Of a DNA stretch of 64,000 nucleotides, positions 34,716 through 46,648 are shown piece after piece. Origin of the DNA: Lathyrus oleraceus (Eukaryota; Streptophyta; Magnoliopsida; Fabales; Fabaceae). The notes below the pieces were generated by a model, which was not told the origin of the DNA, made no database searches, and saw nothing but the letters and a program-made list of their open reading frames with translations. The position numbers were made by a program, and so were the translations under genes. How positions within the stretch are numbered: the stretch's first letter is position 1; each line of letters starts with the position of its first letter. The stretch covers positions 416,652,031 through 416,716,030 of the forward strand of contig NC_066583.1 in the NCBI RefSeq assembly GCF_024323335.1, read 5' to 3'.

Positions 34716-37561
34716 ATATATGGATCCCCTATGTTCTTTATTTGTCATTTCGATCAAGAATTCATCAAGAGTTTGAAGCGTGTTTGTCAAGGAAGCCCTA
34801 ATTCATCTGGGTATCTTGGGTGCCTTCCTTAGCAAGTTTCTTCAACAATTGGTCAAAGTTATCAAAGGATACTCCATTTTACATCATCATAAGCATATAT
34901 ATCCTCCATGATCCCCAAAGAGCAAATGAACTTCAACTTTCCATGTTGGTTCAAGGAGGTTGATCAGAGAAAGCCAACTGGTCAAATATAGGTTTCCCTA
35001 GACTATATCGCCTATAATTTTTGTCATATAAAGATGATTACAAGAGAAACGTTACTTTTTATGACATTCCAAAAAACTTTCATGTTGGCCTCAAGAGCTA
35101 ATTTTTCTTGGAAAGTCATTTTATATGGTAAAAGATTATAGGTCATTTTGTTTGTGCCCTAGATGGAAGGTTAACTTCCAATAACCATAACCTCCTCAAT
35201 TTTCATGATATAAAGGTCATCTAAGTTTCATGATTAAATTCTATATGTCTTATTCAACTTTTTTTCTTTGAGAAATGTCAAAATCAACTTGCATGGGTAT
35301 GCACCAAGAGGAAACATTATAGGTCCATTTAGGTCATCATCATTGAACAAGCAATTTTCCTCAACTTCTAAAACCCATAACTCTATCATGCAAGCTCTAA
35401 ATTGTGTCAAACTTCTTACCAAATTTAAGATAATTAAAATAGCTACAACTTTTAAGAAGGAAGCAAAAACATTTGAAGCTTATAGTAGAAGTTATTCAAG
35501 GTGGAAAAATGGGTCATTTGACTTTTAACTTAGAAATTTTTGAAGTATGTTTGATTCCTCCAACTTCAAGGCCAGAATTCATCATGATTCAAGCTTCAAA
35601 TGGAAAAAGCCTCAACATCAACGTTGTTCCCCTTAATGGTATCTTTCCAAAGAGTCCAAGATCATTGCATTTGGATCAAAATTGAGGGACTTGCACATGG
35701 TTCCTTTACATGGCGCAATTTGGAAAAATTTTCACTCAAATGATAATCTCTTTTGCATGCTTCCATGTTATGATCTCAGCATCCATTGCGCATGAATTTG
35801 GAGTGGATTTCATCATTATTTGGGCCTAAGAACATGCCCATGCACCCATGCACACAGCTTGCTATTTTTGGATTCAAATTTGAATTGGTGTGAAAATGAA
35901 TTGTAGAGCGTATAAATACATTACCATTGCATCAGAAATGAAGAAGAACATTACCCAAGCTCTCCCCAACAACCCCATAGCCTCCATTGAAAGAACACCT
36001 TGAAGATTTCTTTGAAGTAGAGTTTTAGTTCAAATTCTATTTGTGAACTAAAACTCCATGGGTTCACATCCTTTTTCATATCAAACATCTCCTGCAAGCA
36101 AGAGGAAGGAAGGCCAATTGTAATTGGATTGAGATCTAGCTCAGAATTCATCACCTGAAGGTGAATTTTCTCAAACTTTAGCTCTTCGATTCTCTCATTT
36201 ATCCAACATTTTGCTTCATTTTTTGTTGCATGAAGCCCTACCAATGTATGCAATAAGATTGAGTTGCTTTGAGGTTGAATTGGAACAACTCAGTTATGGA
36301 ACCTCATTTTTCAACTCCACATATCTTTTATATAGTGAGAGTTGGAGAATTTGGAGGTCAGATTTGATATCCTGGAATTTTTCTCTTCAATTTGATGTAT
36401 GATCCATAAATTTTGGTGACATTTTTGATGGACTAGTTCGCCCAGGGTGACCGGAGAAGATAGCCAGAGCTGGAGTTCCGGTGATGCACTGGTTCAATCC
36501 AGGCCATCTGATCCTTGGTCCATGTTCTAATGTTGGCCTTTGATTCTGATTACCATCCATACACACGCGTTGACTAGGATGCATGGTATACTTGATGCGC
36601 GTGACCATCATATTTTCCACCTCAACTAATGAGGGAGATCTCATGGCCCTTGTTTTATTTATTTATCTGATTTTCTATTTTAATATTTTAAATAGCCTTT
36701 TCTCATTTAATTCATTATAAATTCAATTTTAATCCAAAAAATATGGGACTTTCACCAAAATTTCACAAATAATTTCCCCTTCCATTTTCTGAATTAAAAT
36801 TATATTTTGGATTGAGTTTGATATTTTTAGTGAATTTTGTGATTTTTGACTTCTTTTTATTTGATTTTAAATACTTCTGACTTTTCAAAAATTCCAAAAA
36901 AATTAGTCCAAGGTACTTTGACCTTGTTTCACCTATGATAAATCCCCTGGCCATTTATTTGATGATTTGAAGGGATTTGAGATTTTTCCCCTTTAAAAAA
37001 TTATTTTTCTCCATTTAAAAATTGAATTTAAATTGTTTAATTGCTTTAAAATTTAGTTGAGGCATTTGATTGACTTTGTGTTGTCTCATCTTCTGTTTGG
37101 CCTTGATCTAGGTTTAATTGGACTTCAATTTGATCAATACTATTGGATTTAGGGGGTTGATGAAGTGTAAGCTTCATCCCTCAAGATGAATGGATAATAT
37201 TGATCAAGTGAGGTTCATCCATTGATCAATTTTGGATCTCTTCATCTTCATATTACTTCTTTCCCAATCCATCCATGGCCAATGACTTCTCATAAGATCA
37301 AATGCTAGTTGATTCATCAATGACCTTGTGTAAGATGAATCAACAAGTGCTTGATTGCGATAAGTCCATCCCATTTTGTTTTTGTGTGTGGTATGCTTTA
37401 GGAGCTTGGTTCTTTATACCTTGTCTCTAGCATGCATTAACATCAATATTATTATTGCCTGACCTTAGATAGTTGTGACTTCTACATAAGTCCAATTACA
37501 ACTGCTTAACATAGAGTTAAATTTGTCCCGAAAGCAATAGCATTTTTATCAGTGAGATTGT
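34716..37561 (+). mobile_element. Ogre-type LTR fragment, plus orientation
   Basis: Matches 3017-4281 of the plus-strand LTR and continues with text complementary to the minus-strand Ogre LTRs, ending at a point equal to about 51350 in copy C. The first about 320 bases of the LTR are missing. It is joined head-on to the inverted pol of copy B at 34715-34717. The copia element starts at 37562. TATA box at 35911-35918. Non-coding. Confidence 0.8.
35911..35918 (+). promoter_or_regulatory. TATA box of Ogre-type LTR fragment
   Basis: TATAAATA in GCGTATAAATACATTACC, the homologue of 4212-4219. Confidence 0.6.
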
Positions 37562-38522
37562 TGTTGGTTCTATGTGTTGGCATCAATTTTGGTAAAACCT
37601 AGAGTTTTCACAAGTTGTTACAAGTGTTGTCTTGACATGAGATAATAGGTTCCTGTAGGGTGTTTAAAATGTGGTTGTCCAGGATTTTGCTAAGATGTCA
37701 GACCCGATGTCAAGACATCTGTATACAGAACATTCAGTCTGAATGTTATGTATTGTGTGATTGTGCTTTTTATGCTAATCTCTATGTGATTGATGTGAAG
37801 ATTGAACGCGCCATTCAATCAGTAATTAAAACCAGATTGACTTATTTTCTAACAAGATATAATCAGTTGTCATAAGAAGATACGAATGGAAAATAGTTTT
37901 AGGGTTTTATGATGTCCAAGCCCAGCCAAACGCTTCTATATAAAGGGCATGGAAAACCTGGTTTTAACACACAAGAAATAACGAACGAAATAGTGAAAGA
38001 GAATAAGGGTTTTAGTCTTGTGTGGTCGTGTGTATTGTGAGCCATTCATTCATCCACAAATGATTGAATTGGATTGACTTTTGAGTTGTAATTTATCCAT
38101 TCTAAGCTTTGAAGCATGAGTGTGTATTTACTTGGTTGAAGCTTTTAAGCAAGATCAAGTATGTGTTTTTGAAGAGTGTCTTCTTTCATTGTAATATTTG
38201 TTTTTACATCACTGCTGTGATTGAGGGGGAGTGAGTAGGATCTAATATCTAAGAGTTCTTAGATAGAATTCACACGGGTATAGATTAGGTGAAAAGACTG
38301 TAACTTGAAGTTGTTTACTGAGAGTCTTTGAACTAATTCTATTTAGTGGATTTCCTTCCTGGCTTGGTAGCCCCCAGACGTAGGTGAGTTTGCACCGAAT
38401 TGGGTTAACAATTGCTTGTGTCACTTGTATTACTGTTCTTTATCTTTTATCCTGTTTATATTGTTCAGATATTAGTGTCTTGACATTACCTTCGACATCT
38501 CATATCTGATACCAGAATTTCA
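37562..38522 (+). mobile_element. Copia 5' LTR
   Basis: 961 bases, starting TGTTGGTTCTATGTGTTGGC and ending CAGAATTTCA. TATATAAAG at 37937-37945 is a good TATA box. The 3' copy, starting at 45932, aligns for its first 181 bases only. Confidence 0.85.
37937..37945 (+). promoter_or_regulatory. TATA box of copia LTR
   Basis: TATATAAAG, about 375 bases into the LTR, followed by transcribed leader sequence. It would drive the full-length transcript. Confidence 0.65.
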
Positions 38523-38524
38523 AT

Positions 38525-38536
38525 TGGTATTAGAGC
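38525..38536 (+). promoter_or_regulatory. Primer binding site, initiator Met tRNA
   Basis: TGGTATTAGAGC lies two bases after the LTR end. The usual copia site is TGGTATCAGAGC, complementary to the 3' end of initiator methionine tRNA, so there is one C-to-T change. Confidence 0.85.
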
Positions 38537-38589
38537 AGGCATCATGCTCTGGTTCTGGGTGAGATCTATGGATGTTACTTTCTGGTACT

Positions 38590-40100
38590 ATGGATAGAGA
38601 CGGAGGATCTGTTCACAGACCACCAATTCTGGATGGATCTAACTAAGACTACTAGAAATCTCGAATGGTAGCCTTCCTGAAATCTTTGGATAATAAGGCT
38701 TGGAAGGCTGTTCTAATAGGCTGGGAACATCTAGTTATTACTAAGGAAGAAGAAGTTATAACTGATAAGAAGGCTGAGGAACAATGGACCTAGGAGAAAG
38801 ATGAACTAGCCCTTGGAAACTCTAAAGCATTGAATGCTATATTCAATGGGGTTAATAAGAACATCTTCAGACTGGTGAACAATTGTGAGGTGGCTAAAGA
38901 TGCTTGGAATATTCTCAAAACCACTCATGAAGGCACCTATAGAGTGAAGATGTCTAGATTGCAGCTGCTCACTACCAAGTTTGAAATTTTAAGGATGAAA
39001 AAAGATGAAAATATTCATTACTTTCATATGAATATCCCTGAAATTGCTAATGCCTCAGGAGCCCTGGGTGAGAAGATGTCAGGTGAAAAACTAGTGAGGA
39101 AAATACTCAGGTCACTTCGCAAGAGATTTGCCATGAAAGTGACAGCCCTAGAAGAATCTCAAGACATTTGCAATATGAGAGTGGATGAGATAATTGGATC
39201 CCTCCAAACATTTGAGTTGGGAATGTGTGATGGATCTGAAAAGAAAGTCAAAAGCATAACCTTCATGTCAAACACTGAAGAGAAAGAGGAAGAAAGTGGT
39301 CAAGATACTGATGAAGATCTGGCAAATGATGTAGCATTACTGGGGAGACAGTTCAACAAACTTCTGAAAAAGATGGATGTAAGGTCTAAGTCTAATGTCA
39401 AGAACATCTCATCTGACATAAGTAGGTCCAATGATGCTGGAAGAAGAACAAGATCTGATGAAAAGTCGAAACAAGGAAAAGGAGTTTAGTGCCATGAATG
39501 TGATGGGTATGGACACATTAGAGCTGAATGTGGGACCTACCTCAAGAAACAGAAGAAGAGTCTTGCTGCTACTTGGTCTGATGAAAGTGAAACAGAAGGA
39601 GAGTCTATAAATCTTGTGATTGCCTTGACTGGAAGATGGGGTTCTGATGAAGACTCAAGTGATGATGAAGTAACCTTTGATGAGTTAGCCATTGCCTATA
39701 GAAAGTTGTGTCACAGAAGTGAAGAAGTGTGTCAACAAGTGGAAAGTCAGAAGAAATTGATAACACAACTGGAGGATGAGAAGACAGAACACTTGGAAAC
39801 CATCAGTAAGTTGAAGACTGAAGAAGTGTTCTTGAACTCTAAACTGGATGAGATGACAAAGTATGTCAGAATACTAAACAATGGATCTGACACCTTAGAC
39901 AAAATTCTCCAGACTGGAAAAATGGTAGCAGACAAGTTTGGCCTTGGGTTCAATGAATCCAAACCTGAGTGTAGTCACATTGGTAGGAAACCAAAGATGT
40001 CACATCATGTGTCACAACATCATAAGGAAAGATAACATAAAGGAAAACACCAAAGATGGAGATGTCATTACTGTGGAAAATTTGGCCACATAAAACCATT
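38590..40100 (+). pseudogene. Copia Gag (stops, intact zinc-knuckle cores)
   Basis: Starts MDRDGGSVHRPPILDGSN, as in SIRE Gag. Stops follow at 38644-38646, 38653-38655, 38791-38793, 39487-39489 and 40033-40035. The long open part (38830-39489) holds the UBN2-like capsid region (NIHYFHMNIPEIANASG, FAMKVTALEESQDI). A first zinc knuckle, CHECDGYGHIRAEC, follows the stop at 39487 (39490-39531). A Glu/Ser-rich spacer leads to a second knuckle, CHYCGKFGHIKPF, whose last Cys is lost by a one-base deletion at about 40101. That deletion moves the frame into pol. Apart from it, the frame is single. Confidence 0.82.
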
Positions 40101-43100
40101 TGCTTTAAGTTATATCGCTATCCTAGTCCTTCTCATCATCAACCTAGACCCAAACACCACATCCTTGTCAACAGAAAATAATGGGTTCCTAGGACTGGTG
40201 CTACTAACCTGATAGCTCACACTTCCTTCAGAGTTTCAGCCAAAGAAGACTGGTATTTTGATAGTGGATGCTCCAGACACATGTCTGAAAGCAAAAACCT
40301 TTTAATTGACCTTCATCCTCATGCCACCAGCTATGTAACCTTTGGTGATGGAGCAAAGGGTGAAATCAAGGGGATTGGAAAGCTAAACTGCCCTGGAGTC
40401 CCTAACCTTGACAATGTGCTACTTGTTAAAGGACTGACTGCAAACCTAATCAGCATCAGTCAACTATGTGACCAAGGTCTAAATGTAAACTTCACAAAAT
40501 CTGAATGTCTGATTACTAATAAAGAAAATGAAGTGATCATGAAAGGATTCGGGTCTAAGGACAACTGCTATATATGGAGTTCTCAAGAAACTGGTTATTC
40601 ATCAATGTGTACTCTAGCTAAAGAAGAAGAAGTGAAGCTATGGCATCAAAAATTGGGCCATCTACATCTTAAAGGAATTAAGAGGATTGTATCTGTTGAA
40701 GCTGTCAGAGGAATTCCAAACTTAAAGATTGATGAAGGAAGAGTTTGTGGGGAGTGTCAGATTGAAAAATAGACAAAGATGTCACATCAGAAGCTCAGAC
40801 ATGACACCACTTCCAGAGTGCTAGAACTTCTCCACGTGGACTTGATGGGACCTATGCAGGTGGAAAGTCTTGGTGGGAAAAAGTATGCTTATGTGATGGT
40901 GGATGACTTCTCCAGATACACCTGGGTCAATTTTATAAGGGAAAAATCTGATGTATTTGAGGTATTCAAAGATCTTTGCATAAGACTTCAAAGAGAAAAA
41001 GAAAGTCAGGTTATCAGAATTAGAAGTGATTATGGGAAAGAATTTGAGAACACCAAATTTGCAGGATTCTGTGCATCTGAAGGAATTAGTCATGATTTCT
41101 CATCTCCCATTACCCCTCTGCAAAATGGTGTGGTAGAAAGGAAAAATAGAACTCTCCAAGAATCTTCCAGAGCTATGATTCATGCTAAGAAATTGCCCTA
41201 CCACTTCTGGGCTGAAGTTATGAACACAGCCTTCTATGTTCATAACAGAGTAACCTTGAAGAAAGGGACTCCTACTACTTTATATGAAGTCTGGAAAGGA
41301 AGAAGACCTACTGTTAAATACTTCCATGTGTTTGGTAGTAAATGTTATATCTTGACTGATCATGAACAAAGAAGGAAGATGGATCCCAAGAGTGATGAAG
41401 GAATATTTATGGGCTACTCAACAAACAGCAGAGCATTTAAAGTCTTTAATTCCAGAACAAAAGTAATGGTGAAATCTATCAATGTTGTGGTTGATGATCA
41501 ACAGACTGATGTCACAGACAATGTTGAGACACCTCTAAATAATGCCCCAACTGATTTCCCAGACAAAAGTAATGAGAGTGAACTCACTCTAGCTGGACCT
41601 AAAGCTGAAAAAATTAATAAGGGACCCTCTATCAGAATTCAGAAGGATCATCCTAAAGATCTCATTATAGGAGACCCAAATAAAGGGGTCACAACTAGAT
41701 CAAGGGAAGTGATATCACATGGTTGTTTTGTGTCCAAGATTGAGCCTAGGAATGTCAAGGAAGCCTTAACTGATGAATTCTGGATCAATGCCATACAGGA
41801 AGAGTTAGGCCAATTCAAGAGAAATGAAGTATGGGAACTGCTTCCAAGACCTGAAGTTATAAATGTTATTGGAACAAAGTGAGTTTACAAGAATAAATCT
41901 GATGAACAAGGGGTGGTTACTAAAAATAAAGCAAGATTAGTAGCACAAGGATACACTCAACTTGAAGGAGTTGACTTTGATGAAACATTTTCCCCTGTAG
42001 CTCTCCTTGAGTCCATTAGACTATTGCTTGGAGTGGCATATATTCTGAAGTTTAAACTGTTCCAAATGGATGTAAAAAGTGCCTTCTTGAATGGTTACTT
42101 AAATGAGGAAGTGTATGTTGAACAACCTAAAGGGTTTACATATCCAAATCTTCCAAAGCATATGTATAAGTTGAGGAAAGCCCTCTATGGTTTGAAACAA
42201 GCTCTTAGGGCTTGGTATGATAGACTCACAGTGTTTCTCATTGACAATGGATACAGGAAGATAGGCATTGATAAGACCTTATTTGTTAAGAATGAAGGAG
42301 GAAAACTCATGGTGGCTCAAATATATGTGGATGATATTGTGTTTGGTGGGATTTCAGATAAGATGGTCAAACATTTTGTTAAACAAATGCGGTTTGAATT
42401 TGAAATGAGCCTTGTTGGAGAGCTGACCTATTTTCTTGGGCTATAAGTCAAGCAGATGGAAGATTCTATCTTTCTATCTCAAAGCAAAAATGCCAAAAAC
42501 ATTGTTAAGAAGTTTGGCATGAAGAATGCAAGTCATAAAAGGACACCTGCTCCTACTCATCTGAAAGTCTCTAAAGATGAAAATGGTGTTAGTGTAGATC
42601 AAAGTCTCTACAGAAGCATGATAGGGAGTCTGCTATATCTCACAGCAAACAGACCTGACATTGCTTTTGTTGTAGGTGTTTGTGCTAGATATCAAGCTGA
42701 ACCAAAAGTCAGTCACATAAACCAAGTGAAAAGGATACTGAAATATGTTAATGACACCAATGACTATGGGATGCTGTACACTCATGGATTTGGATCTATG
42801 CTGACTGGATACTGTGATGCTGACAAGGCTGGAAGTGCCGATGATAGGAAAAGCACATCAAGAGGATGCTTCTTCTTGGGGAACAACTTAATATCATGGT
42901 TTAGTAAGAAACAAAATTGTGTGTCTCTGTCTACTGTTGAAGCTGAATATATAGCAGCTGGAAGTAGTTGTTCTCAACTGGTTTGGATGAAACAAATGCT
43001 GACTGAATACAATGTCACGCAAGATGTCATGACATTGTACTGTGACAACCTGAGTGTTATAAATATTTCTAAGAATCCTATTCAGCACAGCAAGACAAAA

Positions 43101-43274
43101 CATATTGATATTCATCATCATTTTATTAGAGAACTAGTGGAAGATAAAATCATAGCCCTGGAGCATGTTGCTACTGAAATGCAGTTAGCTGATATATTCA
43201 CAAAGGCTTTGGATGCTAATCAATTTGAATGTCTAAGAGGGAAATTAGGGATTTGTATCTATGAGAATTTGTAG
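40101..43274 (+). pseudogene. Copia Pol: protease, integrase, RT, RNase H
   Basis: One frame with stops at 40179-40181, 40770-40772, 41880-41882 and 42444-42446. Protease: ATNLIAHTSFR, then DWYFDSGCSRHMS, where DSG is the active site. Integrase: zinc motif LWHQKLGHLHLKG...CGEC (about 40635-40760), core aspartates in HVDLMGP and IRSDYGKEFE, and E in NGVVERKNRT. RT: LVAQGYTQLEGVDFDETFSP, FQMDVKSAFLNG, active site YVDDIVFG. RNase H: GYCDADKAG, EAEYIAAG, YCDNLSVI, and a final D in LADIFTKALD. Order and motifs are those of Ty1/copia. Each stop sits where relatives have Gln or Trp. Catalytic residues all look retained, so decay is by nonsense only. Confidence 0.9.
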
Positions 43275-43480
43275 AAATTAATTTGGAGTGGAAAAGGTAA
43301 TAAAAATATTGTCTGCCCATTTAAAATAAAGTGCCCCATTTATGGTAAATCATCACCTAGTATTGGAACTTCCATCTATTGCCTTTTCACAGCAACCTCT
43401 ACTCAAACATTTCCACCTTCCTTCGACTTCATCAAACTTCTCTGCTAGAGCAACAAAAACCTTTCCACAAGAACAATAAG

Positions 43481-45322
43481 ATGTCACAACATCCTTTACC
43501 ATTTGGTTTTAAAACTACCAAACCTGCTCACAAAGATAGAACGCCTTCTATGGACTTTCTTGATGAAGATATTTTGGACGTGATTCCCCTGTCTGTCATT
43601 CCAGGCGAAGCTCCTGGCTCATCCTCCACTGCATGTCCTACTCAAGGTAATAGTTCTAATATCCCCTCCAGCTCTACTCATACTCCTAGTTCTAAGGACG
43701 ACATGCATCACACTGATCGTGTCATAAGAAACCTAGTCACTAGGATTCTCAATGAAGGACATTTTGTAAAAGGAGTTTCTACTCCTCTATCAAGAAGGGA
43801 CCCCTCTCTTGAGGTTGGACCTCATAATGAGAAGGATGATGATTCCTCTAGGTCTGAAAAAGATATGGCTGCTGAAGGTTTGTTATCTTTAGGGCAAACT
43901 TTGTCTATTAAGAAATCTGTGGCATCCCCTACTGCCAATGCTTCACAGTCTAAGAAGCGTGATTCTGCAAAGAAGGTGATTGACCTAGAAGTTGATAGTT
44001 CGGATGATCAAGATGATAGTTTGCTTCATCGCTTGAAGCCTAGTGTGGCTAAGAGGATGAAGACTAGAAAGGGTAGGTCTGTGGCTGAAATGATGTCAGC
44101 CAAAACTGCTAAGAAGGCTACTACTGTAGGCCCCTCAATGTCTTGGAGCAAAGTTGAGGTGAAGAAGAGGAAAGTGAGAGAAATTTCTGACTCAGATGAA
44201 GATGTTTAAGAAGATGTCCCTGACATCTCCCCTATCAAGAGGACAACTGTTAGGAAATCCCCTATAAAAGTTGTTGTTGTACACCTGGACAATATTTCTT
44301 TCCATCTTGAAGATGGAGCAGCAAAATGGAAGTTTGTAATCCAAAGAAGGGTGGCGGTGGAGAGAGAATTGGGAAAGGATGTTGTGGAGGTCAAAGAGGT
44401 CATGGACCTGATTAAAACTGCTGGATTAATGAAAACTGTTGTTGGGTTATCTCTGTGTTATGAAGGACTAGTTAAAGAATTTGTGGTCAACATTCCTGAG
44501 GACATTGTTGATAAAAACAACAAAGAATGTTGTAAAGTGTTTGTAAGAGGGAAGTGTATCACATTTTCTCCAACTGTGATTAATAAGTTTCTAGGAAGAG
44601 GAACAGAAGGTGCATGTGAACTGGAAGCCACAAACAATGAGGTTTGTAGGGAAATAACTGCAAGACAGGTCAAGGAGTGGCCTAGTAAGAAGCATCTCCC
44701 TGCTGGGAAGCTGACTGTGAAATATGCTATTCTGCACAAGATAGGGTCAACAAATTGGGTGCCAACCAACCACATCTCTACAATTTCAAATGCTCTTGGA
44801 AGGTTCATCTTTGCTGTTGGAACCAAGCTAAAATTTGATTATGGTAGATTTATGTTTGAACAAATTGTCAAACATGCTTCTACAAATACAGTTAAGCTGC
44901 CCATAGCTTTTCCCTCAATGATTTGTGGGATTATCCTGAGCCAGCAACCTGGAATTCTGAGCACAAATGATCTTCCTATTAGAAGAAAACATCCTCTATC
45001 AGTTCATTACATGTTGTTTGAAGGCAGTCATGTCGAAGATATTGTCATGACATCTGTTGCGAAGAAGCCAACCTCAAAAGGTGGTCTTATTACTGAACTG
45101 AAAGAAACTTGTAGAGAATTGGATACAGGGATAAGGGTAGCTAAAGCCAGGAAGGAAGCTTTGGAGGCTCTGATTGAAAGCTTGGAGCAAGCTGATAGAG
45201 ATAATGTTGGGCAGGCCAAGGAAACAGAATCCCAAACCTCTAGTGAGAGGTCTGAATCTAAAGATGAATCAAGTGGCAGTTCTGGTTCTGATGCTGATGA
45301 AGATGCAAGCTCCTCTGACTAG
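43481..45322 (+). pseudogene. SIRE-type env-like protein (one internal stop)
   Basis: Starts at ATG 43481 (MSQHPLPFGFKTTKP). The frame is open to TAA at 44207-44209, then open again to 45322, same frame throughout (614 codons). The N-terminal part is Ser/Thr/Pro-rich and then basic (SVAKRMKTRKGRSVAEMMSA). The C-terminal half contains a conserved fold with CKVFVRGKCITFSPTVINKF, VKEWPSKKHLPAGKLT and ILHKIGSTNWVPTNH. It then has a likely coiled coil (TELKETCRELDTG to ALEALIESLEQAD) and an acidic Ser-rich tail. I see no signal peptide or convincing membrane span. The family is called env-like by position after pol in SIRE elements; function is unproven. Position, lineage and coil support the call. 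Confidence 0.75.
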
Positions 45323-45576
45323 TTTTGTTGAAGTTGTCCCCCATTCTTCTGATGATGTGCTGTGATGGATGTTCTGGTGTTTCTTTTGGTAGTCATGTTC
45401 TTCTACCTTGATGTATTTTTTTCTTGGTTCTTTTTGGTTTTTCTGGATTTTTATCTCAGCTTGTATAGCTGTGTGTGTTTTGGGATCTATAACACTTCAC
45501 AATCTGCCTTGACATTCTGTGTGACATTATGTTTGACTAATAGACATTTATTTTGTCTCTTTGGTCTCTTTTGGCT

Positions 45577-45931
45577 AAAAAGGGGGAGAAGTAGCTAACG
45601 TAGCTATGTTATACTATAAACAGATGACATATGATGTGTGTTGGAGATAAGCTGTTTAAGGGGATGTCAGATGGGGAGGTGTATGTTACAGGTGATGTTA
45701 TATGGGGAGGTGTATGTTACAGGTGATGTTGAAGGTGATGTTTGTGTTGAGCATACTGAGGGGGAGGTGGAGCACAAGCACATGTGTGTTTAATATGTGT
45801 TTACTAGTTGCTATTTTAGCTAGTAATGTGTGTTTTATTACTTCTGTTGCTAAACTGATGATGTGATTATTCTCTTGTGAAACAAATGGTCTGATGTATG
45901 TTTTAGACAAAATTTGCCAAAAGGGGGAGTT
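45577..45931 (+). promoter_or_regulatory. Two polypurine tracts and a 32-base duplication
   Basis: CTAAAAAGGGGGAGAAG at 45576-45592 and AAAAGGGGGAG at 45919-45930, the second directly before the 3' LTR and so the likely primer. Between them a 32-base unit starting ATGGGGAGGTGTATG is repeated (45670-45701 and 45702-45733). Multiple purine tracts are usual in SIRE elements. Confidence 0.75.
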
Positions 45932-46113
45932 TGTTGGTTCTATGTGTTGGCATCAATTTTTGTAAAACCTAGAGTTTTCACAAGTTGTCACAAGTGTTGT
46001 CTTGACATGAGATAACAGGTTCCTGCAGGGTGTTTAAAATGTGGTTGTGCAGTATTTTGCTGAGATGTCAGACCCGATGTCAAGACATCTGTATACAAAA
46101 CATTTAGTCTGAT
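45932..46113 (+). mobile_element. Copia 3' LTR, truncated
   Basis: Matches the first 181 bases of the 5' LTR with about nine substitutions, then stops after TTTAGTCTGA and is followed by unrelated sequence. About 780 bases including TATA box and U5 are lost. Confidence 0.88.
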
Positions 46114-46648
46114 TATTCTTAGGGGCTAGTGGCATACTTGTTGATTGAATCCTAGTTGGATCCCTCCCTCTTAAATGTTGTAAAGCACTTATTATCGGTG
46201 GATGTTTGGTTGAGTATTCTCCCATTGGTAACAAAAGATTTTTACCACGAACTACGAGGTTTTGATCCCTCATTTTTATGTTGGTACGTAGGCATAAGAC
46301 CGAAGGTCTTGTCATACACAAAAATATAATAAATGAATTCTTTTCTCATCCCCACATTCAATTTTCAACAAACATATTTTTCAACTAAAAACACTTACAC
46401 ACAAAAAAGGGCTCCCTAGGAGTACCTAAGACACTTTGGGTGCTAATACATTCCCTCTATGTAAACCAACCCCACTACTTGTAATCTTTGACATTTTACT
46501 AGTTTTGATTTGAAAACTTCTTATCTTTGGGTTTTGTTCATACTTTTCCCTTTTCCTTTGGAAACAATGAAAGTGCGATGGCGACTCTGGTTTTTTTTTT
46601 TGACGTTGAGTTAAGCAATAGCTCAATGGTCATGAATTTACCGCTACA
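46114..46648 (+). mobile_element. Terminal part of an Ogre-type LTR, plus orientation
   Basis: From about 46235 it is the complement of the end region of the minus-strand Ogre LTRs, including the CCTAGG area and ...GAATTTACCGCTACA ending at 46648. The first about 120 bases (46114-46234) do not match those LTRs, so it is either a different subfamily or another joined fragment. It is therefore not certain that it continues the LTR interrupted at 37561. Confidence 0.65.

Larger units (their letters stand above)
37562..46113 (+). mobile_element. SIRE/Maximus-type Ty1/copia element
   Basis: 5' LTR 37562-38522, primer binding site 38525-38536, gag from 38590, pol in copia order (protease, integrase, RT, RNase H) to 43274, an extra env-like frame to 45322, purine tracts, and a 3' LTR cut after 182 bases. 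Integrase before RT marks it as copia. The extra frame after pol and the AAAAGGGGGAG tract mark the SIRE/Maximus lineage. The two LTR starts differ at about 9 of 181 positions by my count. Inserted in an Ogre-type LTR at 37561. Not functional. Confidence 0.9.
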
